Shown one piece after another: positions 33,789-41,581 of a stretch of 64,000 nt of DNA; the first letter of the stretch is position 1; each line of letters starts with the position of its first letter. The notes beneath the pieces were generated by a model. The model did not search any database. It saw only the letters and a program-made list of their open reading frames with translations, and was not told the DNA's origin. Source of the stretch: Xanthobacteraceae bacterium. Its GTDB lineage: Bacteria; Pseudomonadota; Alphaproteobacteria; Rhizobiales; Xanthobacteraceae. The translations under genes were made by a program, and so were the position numbers. Where the stretch lies: positions 62,001 through 126,000 of the forward strand of contig JAIESR010000011.1 of assembly GCA_019745775.1 (NCBI GenBank). The letters run 5' to 3'.

Positions 33789-34094
33789 ATGACCGAACCC
33801 GAACACCGCACCGAAGCGCGCATCATTCCGTTGCGATTGATCGGACGCGCGACGCTGCGCTCCGCCGAAGCGGCGGTGCTGTTCCGCACCGGCACCCGCA
33901 CCATCCGCCCGGTCGAAGCGCTGCTGCTGTCGCCGATCCTCATTCCAATCACGGTGATCGTGCTGCTGCTGCTGCTGGCCTGGTTCGTGCTGTGGCTGTT
34001 GGCCGTCGGCTCGCTCGTGACCGTCAACCTGATCCGCGACCTGACCAGCGCGGTGGTCTGGCGCCTCAACGGCGCAGTGCTGCGCGCACCTTGA
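33789..34094 (+). CDS. Small membrane protein of unknown function
   Basis: 101 residues. A basic N-terminal half (EHRTEARIIPLRLIGRATLR) is followed by one long hydrophobic segment (ILIPITVIVLLLLLAWFVLW, then LLAVGSLVTVNLI), probably one or two membrane helices. No recognised domain. It lies 31 bases before the RuBisCO-like gene on the same strand, so it is likely co-transcribed. The preceding gap 33564-33788 holds no gene I can support. Confidence 0.6.
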   Translation: MTEPEHRTEARIIPLRLIGRATLRSAEAAVLFRTGTRTIRPVEALLLSPILIPITVIVLLLLLAWFVLWLLAVGSLVTVNLIRDLTSAVVWRLNGAVLRAP

Positions 34095-34125
34095 CCGCGG
34101 CCCGATCGGATTCCACCCTGCCGTC

Positions 34126-35208
34126 GTGGCCCGGCTGCAGGCGATCTATCATATCCGTTGCGACGCCAGATCGATCGACGCGCGCGCGCAGGCGATCGCG
34201 GTCGAGCAGAGCGTCGAGATGCCGGTCACGGCGATCGACGACAGAGCGGTGTTGGCGGAGATCGTCGGGCGCGTCGAGGACGTGCGCGAGATCGGCGGCG
34301 GATTGTTCGAGGCGCGCATCTCGTTGTCGGCGGCAACGGTCGGGCGCGACGCCGGGCAGCTCCTCAACATGCTGTTCGGCAACACCTCCCTTCATGACGA
34401 CGTCACGCTGCACGACGCCGAGATCCCGGGCGAGCTTGCGGCGGTGTTCGGCGGTCCGCGCCACGGCCTCGACGGGTTGCGCCGGCGCGCCGGCGCCGGC
34501 CGGCGCGCGCTGACCTGCGCCGCGATCAAGCCGCAGGGCCTGCCACCCGCGAAGCTCGCCGACATCGCGCGGGCCTTCACCGCCGGCGGCATCGACTACA
34601 TCAAGGACGATCACGGCCTCGCCGACCAAAGCTATTCGCCGTTCAGGGAGCGCGTCGCGGCGATCGCGACGACGCTCGCCGACGCCAAGTCGCGCTACGT
34701 GCCGAGCATCACCGGCGATCTCGACGCCATGCGCAGGCAAATCGCGATCGTGCGCGATGCCGGCATCGACACGGTAATGGTGGCGCCGATGGTGTCGGGC
34801 GTGTCGAGCTTCCACCGCCTCGTCGCCGACAATCCCGACATGGCGTTCCTCGCGCATCCCTCGCTCGCGGGCGCGGCGCGGATCGCGCCGCCGTTCCATT
34901 TCGGCGGGCTGTTTCGGATGCTCGGCGCCGACGCGGTGATCTTCCCCCATCACGGCGGGCGCTTCGGCTATTCGGCGGCGACCTGCAAGGCCATCGCCGA
35001 ACGCGCGCGCAACGCCCGCAACGGCCTCAAGCCATGCGTGCCGGTGCTGGCCGGCGGCATGAGCCGCGAACGCGTCGGCGAAATCCTTGAATTCTACGGC
35101 GCGGACATCATGTTGCTGATCGGCGGCGCGCTGCTCGAAGCGCGCGAGCACCTGACGCAAGCCGCTACCGCCTTTGTTGATGCGGTGCACGACTGGAAAC
35201 CGATATGA
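34126..35208 (+). CDS. RuBisCO-like protein (form IV)
   Basis: 360 residues from GTG 34126. The N-terminal alpha/beta domain opens LQAIYHIRCDARSIDARAQA. The barrel opens with K135 in CAAIKPQGLPP, equivalent to the RuBisCO active-site lysine. The metal-site motif is GGIDYIKDDHGLADQ with K160, D161, D162 and H163. In true RuBisCO the motif is K-D-D-E; Glu is replaced by His here. The later RuBisCO HxxH and phosphate-loop regions are replaced by FLAHPSLAGAAR and IMLLIGGALLE. It is therefore not a CO2-fixing enzyme. Characterised relatives include enolases of methionine salvage and the decarboxylase/hydrolase enzymes of apionate-type sugar acid catabolism. The stop overlaps the cupin start (ATGA). 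The substrate is unknown. Confidence 0.85.
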   Translation: MARLQAIYHIRCDARSIDARAQAIAVEQSVEMPVTAIDDRAVLAEIVGRVEDVREIGGGLFEARISLSAATVGRDAGQLLNMLFGNTSLHDDVTLHDAEIPGELAAVFGGPRHGLDGLRRRAGAGRRALTCAAIKPQGLPPAKLADIARAFTAGGIDYIKDDHGLADQSYSPFRERVAAIATTLADAKSRYVPSITGDLDAMRRQIAIVRDAGIDTVMVAPMVSGVSSFHRLVADNPDMAFLAHPSLAGAARIAPPFHFGGLFRMLGADAVIFPHHGGRFGYSAATCKAIAERARNARNGLKPCVPVLAGGMSRERVGEILEFYGADIMLLIGGALLEAREHLTQAATAFVDAVHDWKPI

Positions 35209-35657
35209 CCGACCGCCCGATCCATCGCAAGGCGACGCCCGACTACCGGTGGGACAAGGTCGACCTCCTCCCCTACAAGGAGGACGGCAGCGCGCCGTTC
35301 AAATCCATCACCCGGCAGACGCTGTTCGCCGACCCCGCGCTCGCCGGCGAACTGCGCTATTTCGAGATGGCCGATGGCGGCTTCTCGACGCTCGAGCGCC
35401 ACCAGCACATGCATGCGGTGCTGATCCTGCGCGGGCGCGGCCACTGTCTCGTCGGCGACGACGTGCGCGCGATCGAGCCCCGCGACCTCATCACCATTCC
35501 GCCGATGACCTGGCACCAGTTCCGCGCCACCGGGGGCGAGCCGCTGGGCTTCCTCTGCATGGTGAATGCCGCGCGCGACAAGCCGCAGCTTCCCACCGCC
35601 GCCGACCTCGCGCGGCTCAAGGCCGACCCGAAGATCGCGGCATTCTTGGAATCGTAG
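35205..35657 (+). CDS. Cupin-domain protein coupled to the RuBisCO-like protein
   Basis: 150 residues. The cupin metal motif is ERHQHMHAVLILRGRGHCLV (two His, then the Glu position occupied by another residue) and the second motif is PRDLITIPPMTWHQFRATGG with one His. Such single-domain cupins are isomerases, decarboxylases or metal-binding helpers. It overlaps the RuBisCO-like gene by four bases, so the two are co-translated and probably act in the same pathway, for example on the sugar acid before or after the RuBisCO-like step. That link is inference. Confidence 0.8.
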   Translation: MTDRPIHRKATPDYRWDKVDLLPYKEDGSAPFKSITRQTLFADPALAGELRYFEMADGGFSTLERHQHMHAVLILRGRGHCLVGDDVRAIEPRDLITIPPMTWHQFRATGGEPLGFLCMVNAARDKPQLPTAADLARLKADPKIAAFLES

Positions 35658-35671
35658 GTGCGGGCGTGAGC

Positions 35672-36178
35672 CTAAGCGTGGCCGTTGGCGCGCCTGCGGG
35701 CGAGGCGCTGCTTGCGCCGCTTGGCGGCCGCGCGTTTCCTGGCGCGTTCTTCCGCGCGCTTGCGCTTGCAGCCCAGGCAACGACAGCCATGCGGCTTGAT
35801 GAAGGTATCGAAATAGTCCTTGCCGTAGTTGTAGGTGATCTCGTCGCCGGGGTGGATGGTCCTTATCGCCGCGATGAAGACCTTGTGCTTGCGCACATCG
35901 GCCTCGGCGTTCGGCTTGCAGGAGTGGTTGATATAGCGCGCAATATTGCCGCGGCCGGAGCCGTCGATGGTCCAGCGGGCGTTGACCTCGAACAGATATT
36001 TGGTCCAGAGCTCGTCGGCGCGCTTGTTGGTAATCAACGGCCCCGTGTAGTAGGCGATGAACTCGCCTCGCTTGACTGGCTTCGACGCGAACAGGCCGAG
36101 ACCGGCTCTGGAGCGGCCAACGCGGAAGCGATTACGCCACGGCGGGCTTCGTTTGGGCAGTATCAGTCGCTTGGGCAC
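35672..36178 (-). CDS. SET-domain protein-lysine methyltransferase-like protein
   Basis: About 168 residues from GTG 36178. The SET domain is nearly complete: SRAGLGLFASKPVKRGEFIA, ARYINHSCKPNAEADV (the NHS motif binds AdoMet), GDEITYNYGKDYF with the catalytic Tyr, and a post-SET-like CRCLGC. It ends in a very basic tail (KRKRAEERARKRAAAKRRKQ). Bacterial SET proteins modify host or bacterial proteins; the target is unknown. The start is uncertain: ATG 36331 would add residues without recognisable content. It lies on the opposite strand between the cupin and the flavoprotein. Confidence 0.75.
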   Translation of the reverse strand: MPKRLILPKRSPPWRNRFRVGRSRAGLGLFASKPVKRGEFIAYYTGPLITNKRADELWTKYLFEVNARWTIDGSGRGNIARYINHSCKPNAEADVRKHKVFIAAIRTIHPGDEITYNYGKDYFDTFIKPHGCRCLGCKRKRAEERARKRAAAKRRKQRLARRRANGHA

Positions 36179-36359
36179 GAGACTAACGTGTATTTCCAAT
36201 GCAGCGTGATGTGACAGTGACGCCGGACTTAACAACGGGCATACGGCGAGACGGTTCCTTAGATGAACGACAGGCCGCTTCAATAAGGCAGCAATCCGGA
36301 TTCGCAAGAGCCGAGACGATGATTTCAACATTGCGCGCGTATGGCAGCTTGCCCAGTCG

Positions 36360-37982
36360 ATGAGCACCGCAGCGAACCAGTACGATGTCGTGATTGTCGG
36401 TGCGGGCCATAACGGGCTCACCTGCGCCGCCTACCTCGGCATGGCCGGGCTGAAGGTGAAGATGGTCGAGCGCCGGCCGATCGTCGGCGGCGCGGCGGTA
36501 ACCGAGGAATTCTACCCGGGCTTCCGCAATTCGATCGCCGCCTACACCGTGAGCCTGCTCAACCCGAAGGTCATGGCCGACCTCAAGCTCCATGAGCATG
36601 GGCTGAACATCGTCGAGCGCCGCGCGCAGAACTTCCTGCCGGCGCCCGACGGCCGCTACATCCTATCGGGCGAAGGCCGGACGGCCGCGGAGATCGCCAA
36701 GCTCAGCCCGCGCGACGCCGCGCGTTACGAAGCTTTCGACCGCGAGATCGACATGGCGGTCGACGTGCTGCGCGAGCTGGTGCTCAAGGCGCCGCCGAAC
36801 CTGGCGCATGGCTTCGCCGGCCTCGGCGAACTGATCAAGGCAGGTTCGCTTGGCCGCAAGCTTCGCCACCTGCCCGACGCCGACCTGCGCACGCTCTACA
36901 GCCTGTTAACCCGCTCCGCCGGCGAGCATCTCGACAGCGTGTTCGAGAACGACCTGGTGAAGGCGCTCTATGGTTTCGACGCGGTGGTGGGCTTCTACGG
37001 CAGCCCGTACACGCCGGGCACCGGCTACGTGCTCCTTCACCACGCCTTCGGCGAAGTGAACGGCAAGCGCCGGGTCTGGGGCCACGCGATCGGCGGCATG
37101 GGCGCGATCAGTGACGCCATGGCCAAGGCGGCGGCGAGCCACGGCGCCGAGATCGAGACCAATGCGCCAGCGCGCGAATTGCTGATCGAAGGCGGCCACG
37201 CTTGCGGCGTGGTGCTCGCCGACGGCCGCGTGATCCGCGCCAAGGCGGTGGCGATCAACGCCAATCTCAAGCTGTTCTACACCTCGATGGTGCCGGACGG
37301 CGCGCTCGATCCCGAATTCCTGCGCCGCATGCAGGCATTTCGCTGCGGCTCCGGCACATTCCGCATGAACCTCGCGCTTTCGGAATTGCCGAGCTTCACG
37401 GCGCTGCCGGGGCACACGCTCGCGGATCATCACACCGCCGGGATCGTGATCGGCCCGAGCCTCGGCTACATGGACCGTGCCTACGATGATGCGCGCCGGC
37501 GCGGCTGGAGCCAGGCGCCGATCGTCGAGCTGGTCATCCCCTCGACGCTGGACGACACGCTGGCGCCGAAGGGCGCGCAGGTCGCGACCCTGTTCTGCCA
37601 GCACGTCGCGCCGGAGCTTCCCGACGGCCGCTCCTGGGACGACCATCGCGACGCGGTCGCCGACCTGATGATCGCAACCGTCGACGAATACGCGCCGGGC
37701 TTCAAGGCGAGCGTCATCGGGCGCCAGGCGCTCACGCCGCTCGACCTCGAACGCACCTTCGGCCTCCTCGGCGGCGACATCTCGCATGGCTCGATGTCGC
37801 TCGATCAGCTGTTCTGGGCGCGGCCCATGCTGGGTTACGCCGACTACCGCGGGCCGGTGCCCGGGCTCTATCATTGCGGCGCCGGCACGCATCCCGGCGG
37901 CGGCGTCACCGGCGCGCCCGGACACAATGCCGCGCAGGCGATCCTCGCCGACCGGCGCTGGCGCGCGCCGTGGCGTCGATAG
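36360..37982 (+). CDS. Phytoene-desaturase-like FAD-dependent oxidoreductase (PYROXD2/CrtI group)
   Basis: 540 residues. FAD-binding motifs are YDVVIVGAGHNGLTCAAYLG (G-x-G-x-x-G), VERRPIVGGAAVTEE, and near the end GLYHCGAGTHPGGGVTGAPG HNAA, the CrtI/PYROXD2 C-terminal FAD signature. The family name covers carotenoid enzymes but also broad oxidoreductases; no carotenoid genes are in this window, so a carotenoid role is unlikely. It starts with no close ribosome site visible, 180 bases from the divergent SET gene. The NTF2-like gene follows about 60 bases later on the same strand. Confidence 0.85.
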   Translation: MSTAANQYDVVIVGAGHNGLTCAAYLGMAGLKVKMVERRPIVGGAAVTEEFYPGFRNSIAAYTVSLLNPKVMADLKLHEHGLNIVERRAQNFLPAPDGRYILSGEGRTAAEIAKLSPRDAARYEAFDREIDMAVDVLRELVLKAPPNLAHGFAGLGELIKAGSLGRKLRHLPDADLRTLYSLLTRSAGEHLDSVFENDLVKALYGFDAVVGFYGSPYTPGTGYVLLHHAFGEVNGKRRVWGHAIGGMGAISDAMAKAAASHGAEIETNAPARELLIEGGHACGVVLADGRVIRAKAVAINANLKLFYTSMVPDGALDPEFLRRMQAFRCGSGTFRMNLALSELPSFTALPGHTLADHHTAGIVIGPSLGYMDRAYDDARRRGWSQAPIVELVIPSTLDDTLAPKGAQVATLFCQHVAPELPDGRSWDDHRDAVADLMIATVDEYAPGFKASVIGRQALTPLDLERTFGLLGGDISHGSMSLDQLFWARPMLGYADYRGPVPGLYHCGAGTHPGGGVTGAPGHNAAQAILADRRWRAPWRR

Positions 37983-38043
37983 GAGCCTTGGCAGCGCCAA
38001 GACAGCCGTGGCAGCATCCCGGCCCAACCGAGGGAGGAACGCC

Positions 38044-38586
38044 ATGCGGACCGACGCGGCCAAGACGATCGAAGATCGCATCCGCGCCATCGAGGATCGC
38101 CTGGAGATCTACAATCTGATCGCCAGCCATCCGCCGAGCGCCGACACCGGCGCGCAGCCCTACATCCAATCGATCTTCCTCGAAGACAGCGTGCTCGATC
38201 TCGGCGGCGCCAAGCGCGCCGACGGCGGCGCCGCGATCTCGCACATCGTGACGCGGCCCGAGCACAGCGCGGCGATCAAGGGCGGCCTCGCGCATTTTGC
38301 CGGCCTGCCCCATGTGGTGGTCGACGGCGACCGCGCGGTGGTCACGTCCTACCTGCAAATCCTCGCGCCACATCCGACCGCCGACGAGATCGAGGTGTCG
38401 GGCCACGGGGCTTCACGCGGCTATCGAGTCCATCGCGTCGGCGCCAACCGCTGGGAGCTCGAGCGCACGCCGAGGGGCTGGAAGATCAGGCGGCGCACCT
38501 ACCGCACGCTCGACGGCTCCGAGCCTGCACTCGATATCCTGCGGCAGGCGGTGAAGCCGCCGTCCGACGCAACCGCCAACGCCTGA
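38044..38586 (+). CDS. NTF2-like (SnoaL_4-type) protein
   Basis: 180 residues. RIRAIEDRLEIYNLIASHPP is the usual opening helix, followed by a pocket region (SIFLEDSVLDLGGAKRADGG, HFAGLPHVVVDGDRAVVTSY) and YRVHRVGANRWELERTPRGW, the final strand pattern. GAGGGAGG upstream supports ATG 38044. Members are dehydratases, isomerases or binding proteins; the catalytic His/Asp pattern is not clear. It lies between a flavoprotein and the ABC ATPase, 16 bases from the latter, so it is part of the transporter operon. Confidence 0.75.
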   Translation: MRTDAAKTIEDRIRAIEDRLEIYNLIASHPPSADTGAQPYIQSIFLEDSVLDLGGAKRADGGAAISHIVTRPEHSAAIKGGLAHFAGLPHVVVDGDRAVVTSYLQILAPHPTADEIEVSGHGASRGYRVHRVGANRWELERTPRGWKIRRRTYRTLDGSEPALDILRQAVKPPSDATANA

Positions 38587-38602
38587 CGCCACGCATCAGC
38601 AA

Positions 38603-39388
38603 ATGCCCCACATCGAAGTCCGCGACGTCTCGCTTGCCTATGACACGCCCGCCGGCCGGGTGGTGGGCGTCGAACGCGCGAGCTTCGACATCGAGCAGTC
38701 GCAGTTCCTCTGTCTGGTGGGGCCGTCCGGGTGCGGCAAGACGACGCTGCTCAACATCATCGCCGGCTTCCTGACACCGACCGGCGGCGAGATTCGCATC
38801 GACGGCAAACCGGTCACCGGCCACGGCCAGGATCGCGGCGTGGTGTTTCAGGATTTCGCGCAGTTGTTCCCGTGGCGCACGGCGCTGGGCAATGTCGCCT
38901 TCGGTCTCGAGATGAAGGGCATCTCGAAGGCCGAGCGCGATGAGATCGCGCTCAAGCAGTTGAAGCTCGTGAAGCTCGAGAAATTCGCGCAGTCCTATCC
39001 GCATCATCTCTCCGGCGGCATGCAGCAGCGGGTCGCCATTGCGCGCGCGCTCGCCTACAATCCGGCGGTGCTGCTGATGGACGAGCCGTTCGCGGCGCTC
39101 GATGCGCTCACCCGCGATGCCATGCAGCAACTGCTCGCCGAGGTCTGGCGGGAGACGCGCAAGACGGTGATCTACGTGACCCACAACGTCGCCGAAGCGG
39201 TGTACCTCGCGGATCGGGTGATCGTGATGAGCCCGCATCCCGGCACGGTGAAGACCGAGGTCGCGATCCCGCTCAAGCGGCCGCGCGATCCGCTGAGCGT
39301 TGAATTTTTGGACTACCAGAAATTACTGCTGCGTCATCTCGGACAAGAGACGCCACAAGAAACGCCGCAACCAACACCCGCTGCCTAG
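38603..39388 (+). CDS. ABC transporter ATPase, SsuB/TauB type
   Basis: 261 residues. Motifs in order: Walker A GPSGCGKTTLLNIIAG, the Q-loop FQDFAQLFPWRTALGN, the ABC signature HLSGGMQQRVAIARAL, Walker B VLLMDEPFAALDALTR, and the switch His YVTHNVAEAVYLADRVIVMS. It has the typical SsuB/NrtD length. It should energise the two permeases at 31942-33563. The intervening genes share the strand, which supports a common operon. Confidence 0.95.
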   Translation: MPHIEVRDVSLAYDTPAGRVVGVERASFDIEQSQFLCLVGPSGCGKTTLLNIIAGFLTPTGGEIRIDGKPVTGHGQDRGVVFQDFAQLFPWRTALGNVAFGLEMKGISKAERDEIALKQLKLVKLEKFAQSYPHHLSGGMQQRVAIARALAYNPAVLLMDEPFAALDALTRDAMQQLLAEVWRETRKTVIYVTHNVAEAVYLADRVIVMSPHPGTVKTEVAIPLKRPRDPLSVEFLDYQKLLLRHLGQETPQETPQPTPAA

Positions 39389-39446
39389 CAGCTGGTAACG
39401 ACAACAAGGCCGGACTCAAATTCGGCCACCAGGGAAGGACAATTGA

Positions 39447-40409
39447 ATGCGAATTGATCGCACTGCGCTGTTGTTTGCTTTCGGCCTCGCACTCGTTGCG
39501 ACCGCTGCCGATGCGCAGACCTATGCCCAGCGCCCAGTGCGGCTGATCGTCGGCTTCGGTGCCGGCGGGCCGACCGACATCCCTGCCCGCTTCATTGCCG
39601 ACAAGCTCGGCACCATCCTCAAGCAGCGCGTCGTGGTCGAGAACAAGCCGGGTGCGGCGGGGATGCTCGCGACCCGCGATGCCATCGCACAGCCGGCCGA
39701 CGGTCACACGTTGTTGCTCTGCACGCATTTCGAGTCGATCAATACCGCTGCCTACCGCAACCCGCAGTTCCGGCTGGGCGACCTCGCGCCGATCTCGCTG
39801 ATCGCGAAATACTACTACGGCATCGCGATGAGCAACGCGGTGCCGGTCAACGACATCGACGGCTTCATCGCGCATGCCAAAGCCAATCCCGGCGCCATCA
39901 GCTATGCGACGCTCGGCGCCGCCTCGGCGCAGGAGATCTTCGTGCGCCAGCTCGAGCGTCTCGCCGGCATTTCACTCAATCGGGTCCCTTTTCGCACCGG
40001 CCCGCAGGTGATGCCGGACCTGATCGCCGGGCGCGTGCACATCTACGTCTCGCCGACGCTCGCGGTGCTGCCGCTGCACGACACCAAGGAGCTCAAGGTG
40101 ATCGGCATCACCAGCACGCAGCGGCTGCCGACCGCGAAGGATATCCCTACGTTGGCGGAGAAGAAGATTCCGTTCGTGCGGTTCGGCTGGCTCGGCATCT
40201 GCGCGCGCGAGGGAACGCCGCAACCGATCGTCGCGGAGCTCAATCGTCACATCGCCTCGATCGTCGCCATGCCCGACTATCGGCAGATGATCGAGAAAGG
40301 TGGCTCGATCCCGGAGGCGTCGACACCGGCTGAGCTCGGCAAGATCATCATCCAGACCCGCGAAGAGGTCGCCTCGACCATCCAGGAATTCGGACTGCAA
40401 CAGGATTAA
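39447..40409 (+). CDS. Bug/TctC-family periplasmic substrate-binding protein
   Basis: 320 residues. The signal peptide is MRIDRTALLFAFGLALVATA, then ADAQ. The ligand loop is VGFGAGGPTDIPARFIADKL, then ENKPGAAGMLATRDAIAQPA and SYATLGAASAQEIFVRQLER. A Bug receptor in an ABC operon is odd, since Bug proteins serve TctAB transporters. Either it uses a distant TctAB or acts as an extra receptor or sensor for the same compound. An NMT1-type binding protein follows after a palindromic repeat. Confidence 0.9.
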   Translation: MRIDRTALLFAFGLALVATAADAQTYAQRPVRLIVGFGAGGPTDIPARFIADKLGTILKQRVVVENKPGAAGMLATRDAIAQPADGHTLLLCTHFESINTAAYRNPQFRLGDLAPISLIAKYYYGIAMSNAVPVNDIDGFIAHAKANPGAISYATLGAASAQEIFVRQLERLAGISLNRVPFRTGPQVMPDLIAGRVHIYVSPTLAVLPLHDTKELKVIGITSTQRLPTAKDIPTLAEKKIPFVRFGWLGICAREGTPQPIVAELNRHIASIVAMPDYRQMIEKGGSIPEASTPAELGKIIIQTREEVASTIQEFGLQQD

Positions 40410-40411
40410 CC

Positions 40412-40460
40412 GAGCATGATCCCGAAAAGTGGGAACCGGTTTTCGGATAAGATCATGCTC
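40412..40460. repeat. Palindromic repeat, family E
   Basis: GAGCATGATCCCGAAAAGTG, then CCGGTTTTCGGATAAGATC and ATGCTC form an imperfect hairpin. This unit is one I recall as highly repeated in Bradyrhizobium, Rhodopseudomonas and relatives. It starts two bases after the Bug stop codon and ends 23 bases before the next start. Confidence 0.9.
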
Positions 40461-40483
40461 CACGAAGGATGGAGGAACCGACC

Positions 40484-41470
40484 ATGACGAATAGGACCAT
40501 CACGCGTCGGCACTATCTCGCCGCCACCGGCGCAAGCGCGCTGGCGCTCGGACTCGGCGCGGAGCCTGCGTCCGCCCAACTCGCGACCGTGCGTCAGGGC
40601 TACCAGACCAACATCTGGGGCATGCCGACCTATTACCTCATGCGTTCGGGCGCGCTCGAAAAGCGCGGCGTGAAGTTTCAGGAATTCGCGGTGCCGTCCG
40701 GCAACCTCACCATGCAGCAGATGGTGGGCCGCCAGGTCGATCTCGGCACCTATGCCGGACAGTCGTTCCTGATCGGCCACGACAAGGGCGGCCTCGTCGC
40801 GATCGCGCTGATCGAATATGTCGGCAAGACCGCGCAGGTGGTGACCCGCAAGGACCTGAACCTCAAATCCGTCGCCGACCTGAAAGGCAAGAAGGTCGCC
40901 AACCAGGTGGGATCGTCGGTCGGCAACGTGTTCGTCGACACCATCGGACCGAAATTCGGCGTGCGCAAATCCGACTTCCAGGAAGTGCGCATGAACGTCA
41001 ACGACATGATCGCCGCGATGGCGGCGAAGACGGTCGACGCCATGGTCAATGTCGAGCCCTACAACGCGATCGCCGTCGCCGACGGCATCGGCGATTCGAT
41101 CATCGATTTCTCCGGCTTCGACCGCATGCCCGTTCTCATGGCGGCGACGCCGGATTTCGTCGCCAAGCATCCGGAGACGGTCGTCGCCTATCTCAAGGCC
41201 TGGCAGGACGTAGCGGCCGAGTTCAAGAGCAACCCAACCAAGGTGGCGGACGTGATCTATTCGTTCTTCACCGGCAAGGGCTACAAGCTCTCCAAGGACA
41301 CGTTCCAGAAGGCGCTGGCGCGCGTGGAGGTCAGCCCCGGCTTCCCGGGCGACCTCCAGAAATACCTGCAAGGCGAGGCGGAAATCCTCCTGCGCGAGAA
41401 GAAGATCGACGCCATGCCGGACTGGAAGAAGGCGTTGCGCCCGGATTTCTGGGCCAAAGCCAGCAGCTAG
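40484..41470 (+). CDS. ABC transporter substrate-binding protein, NMT1/SsuA-like, probably Tat-exported
   Basis: 328 residues. The N-terminus RTITRRHYLAATGASALALG has a twin-arginine and a hydrophobic stretch, suggesting Tat export, ending ASAQ. The body follows the NMT1/SsuA fold: YQTNIWGMPTYYLMRSGALE, GRQVDLGTYAGQSFLIGHDK, GKKVANQVGSSVGNVFVDTI and MVNVEPYNAIAVADGIGDSI. It is the expected receptor for the permease pair and ATPase upstream. GGATGGAGGAA precedes ATG 40484. A strong terminator-like hairpin follows the gene. The ligand cannot be predicted. Confidence 0.9.
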   Translation: MTNRTITRRHYLAATGASALALGLGAEPASAQLATVRQGYQTNIWGMPTYYLMRSGALEKRGVKFQEFAVPSGNLTMQQMVGRQVDLGTYAGQSFLIGHDKGGLVAIALIEYVGKTAQVVTRKDLNLKSVADLKGKKVANQVGSSVGNVFVDTIGPKFGVRKSDFQEVRMNVNDMIAAMAAKTVDAMVNVEPYNAIAVADGIGDSIIDFSGFDRMPVLMAATPDFVAKHPETVVAYLKAWQDVAAEFKSNPTKVADVIYSFFTGKGYKLSKDTFQKALARVEVSPGFPGDLQKYLQGEAEILLREKKIDAMPDWKKALRPDFWAKASS

Positions 41471-41500
41471 GCGTCCAGGACAAGTCACCCTCGAGCGACG

Positions 41501-41525
41501 GGCCGGCGCCGCAGCGCCGGCCTTT
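41501..41525 (+). terminator. Rho-independent-type terminator after the ABC binding protein
   Basis: A perfect 9-bp stem (GGCCGGCGC 41501-41509 and GCGCCGGCC 41514-41522) with loop CGCA, followed by TTT. The short T run makes it a weak but plausible terminator. Confidence 0.65.
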
Positions 41526-41581
41526 CCACGACCGGTGGAAACGCGCTACACCCTGCCCGCCCAATTGGAGGAAAGCAGTCC

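Noticed and set aside
34126-35208. A true CO2-fixing RuBisCO
   Set aside because: The metal-ligand Glu is His, the protein is about 100 residues short and the later active-site loops are missing.
36360-37982. Carotenoid biosynthesis (CrtI)
   Set aside because: No crt genes are present. The sequence is closer to the broad PYROXD2-like group.
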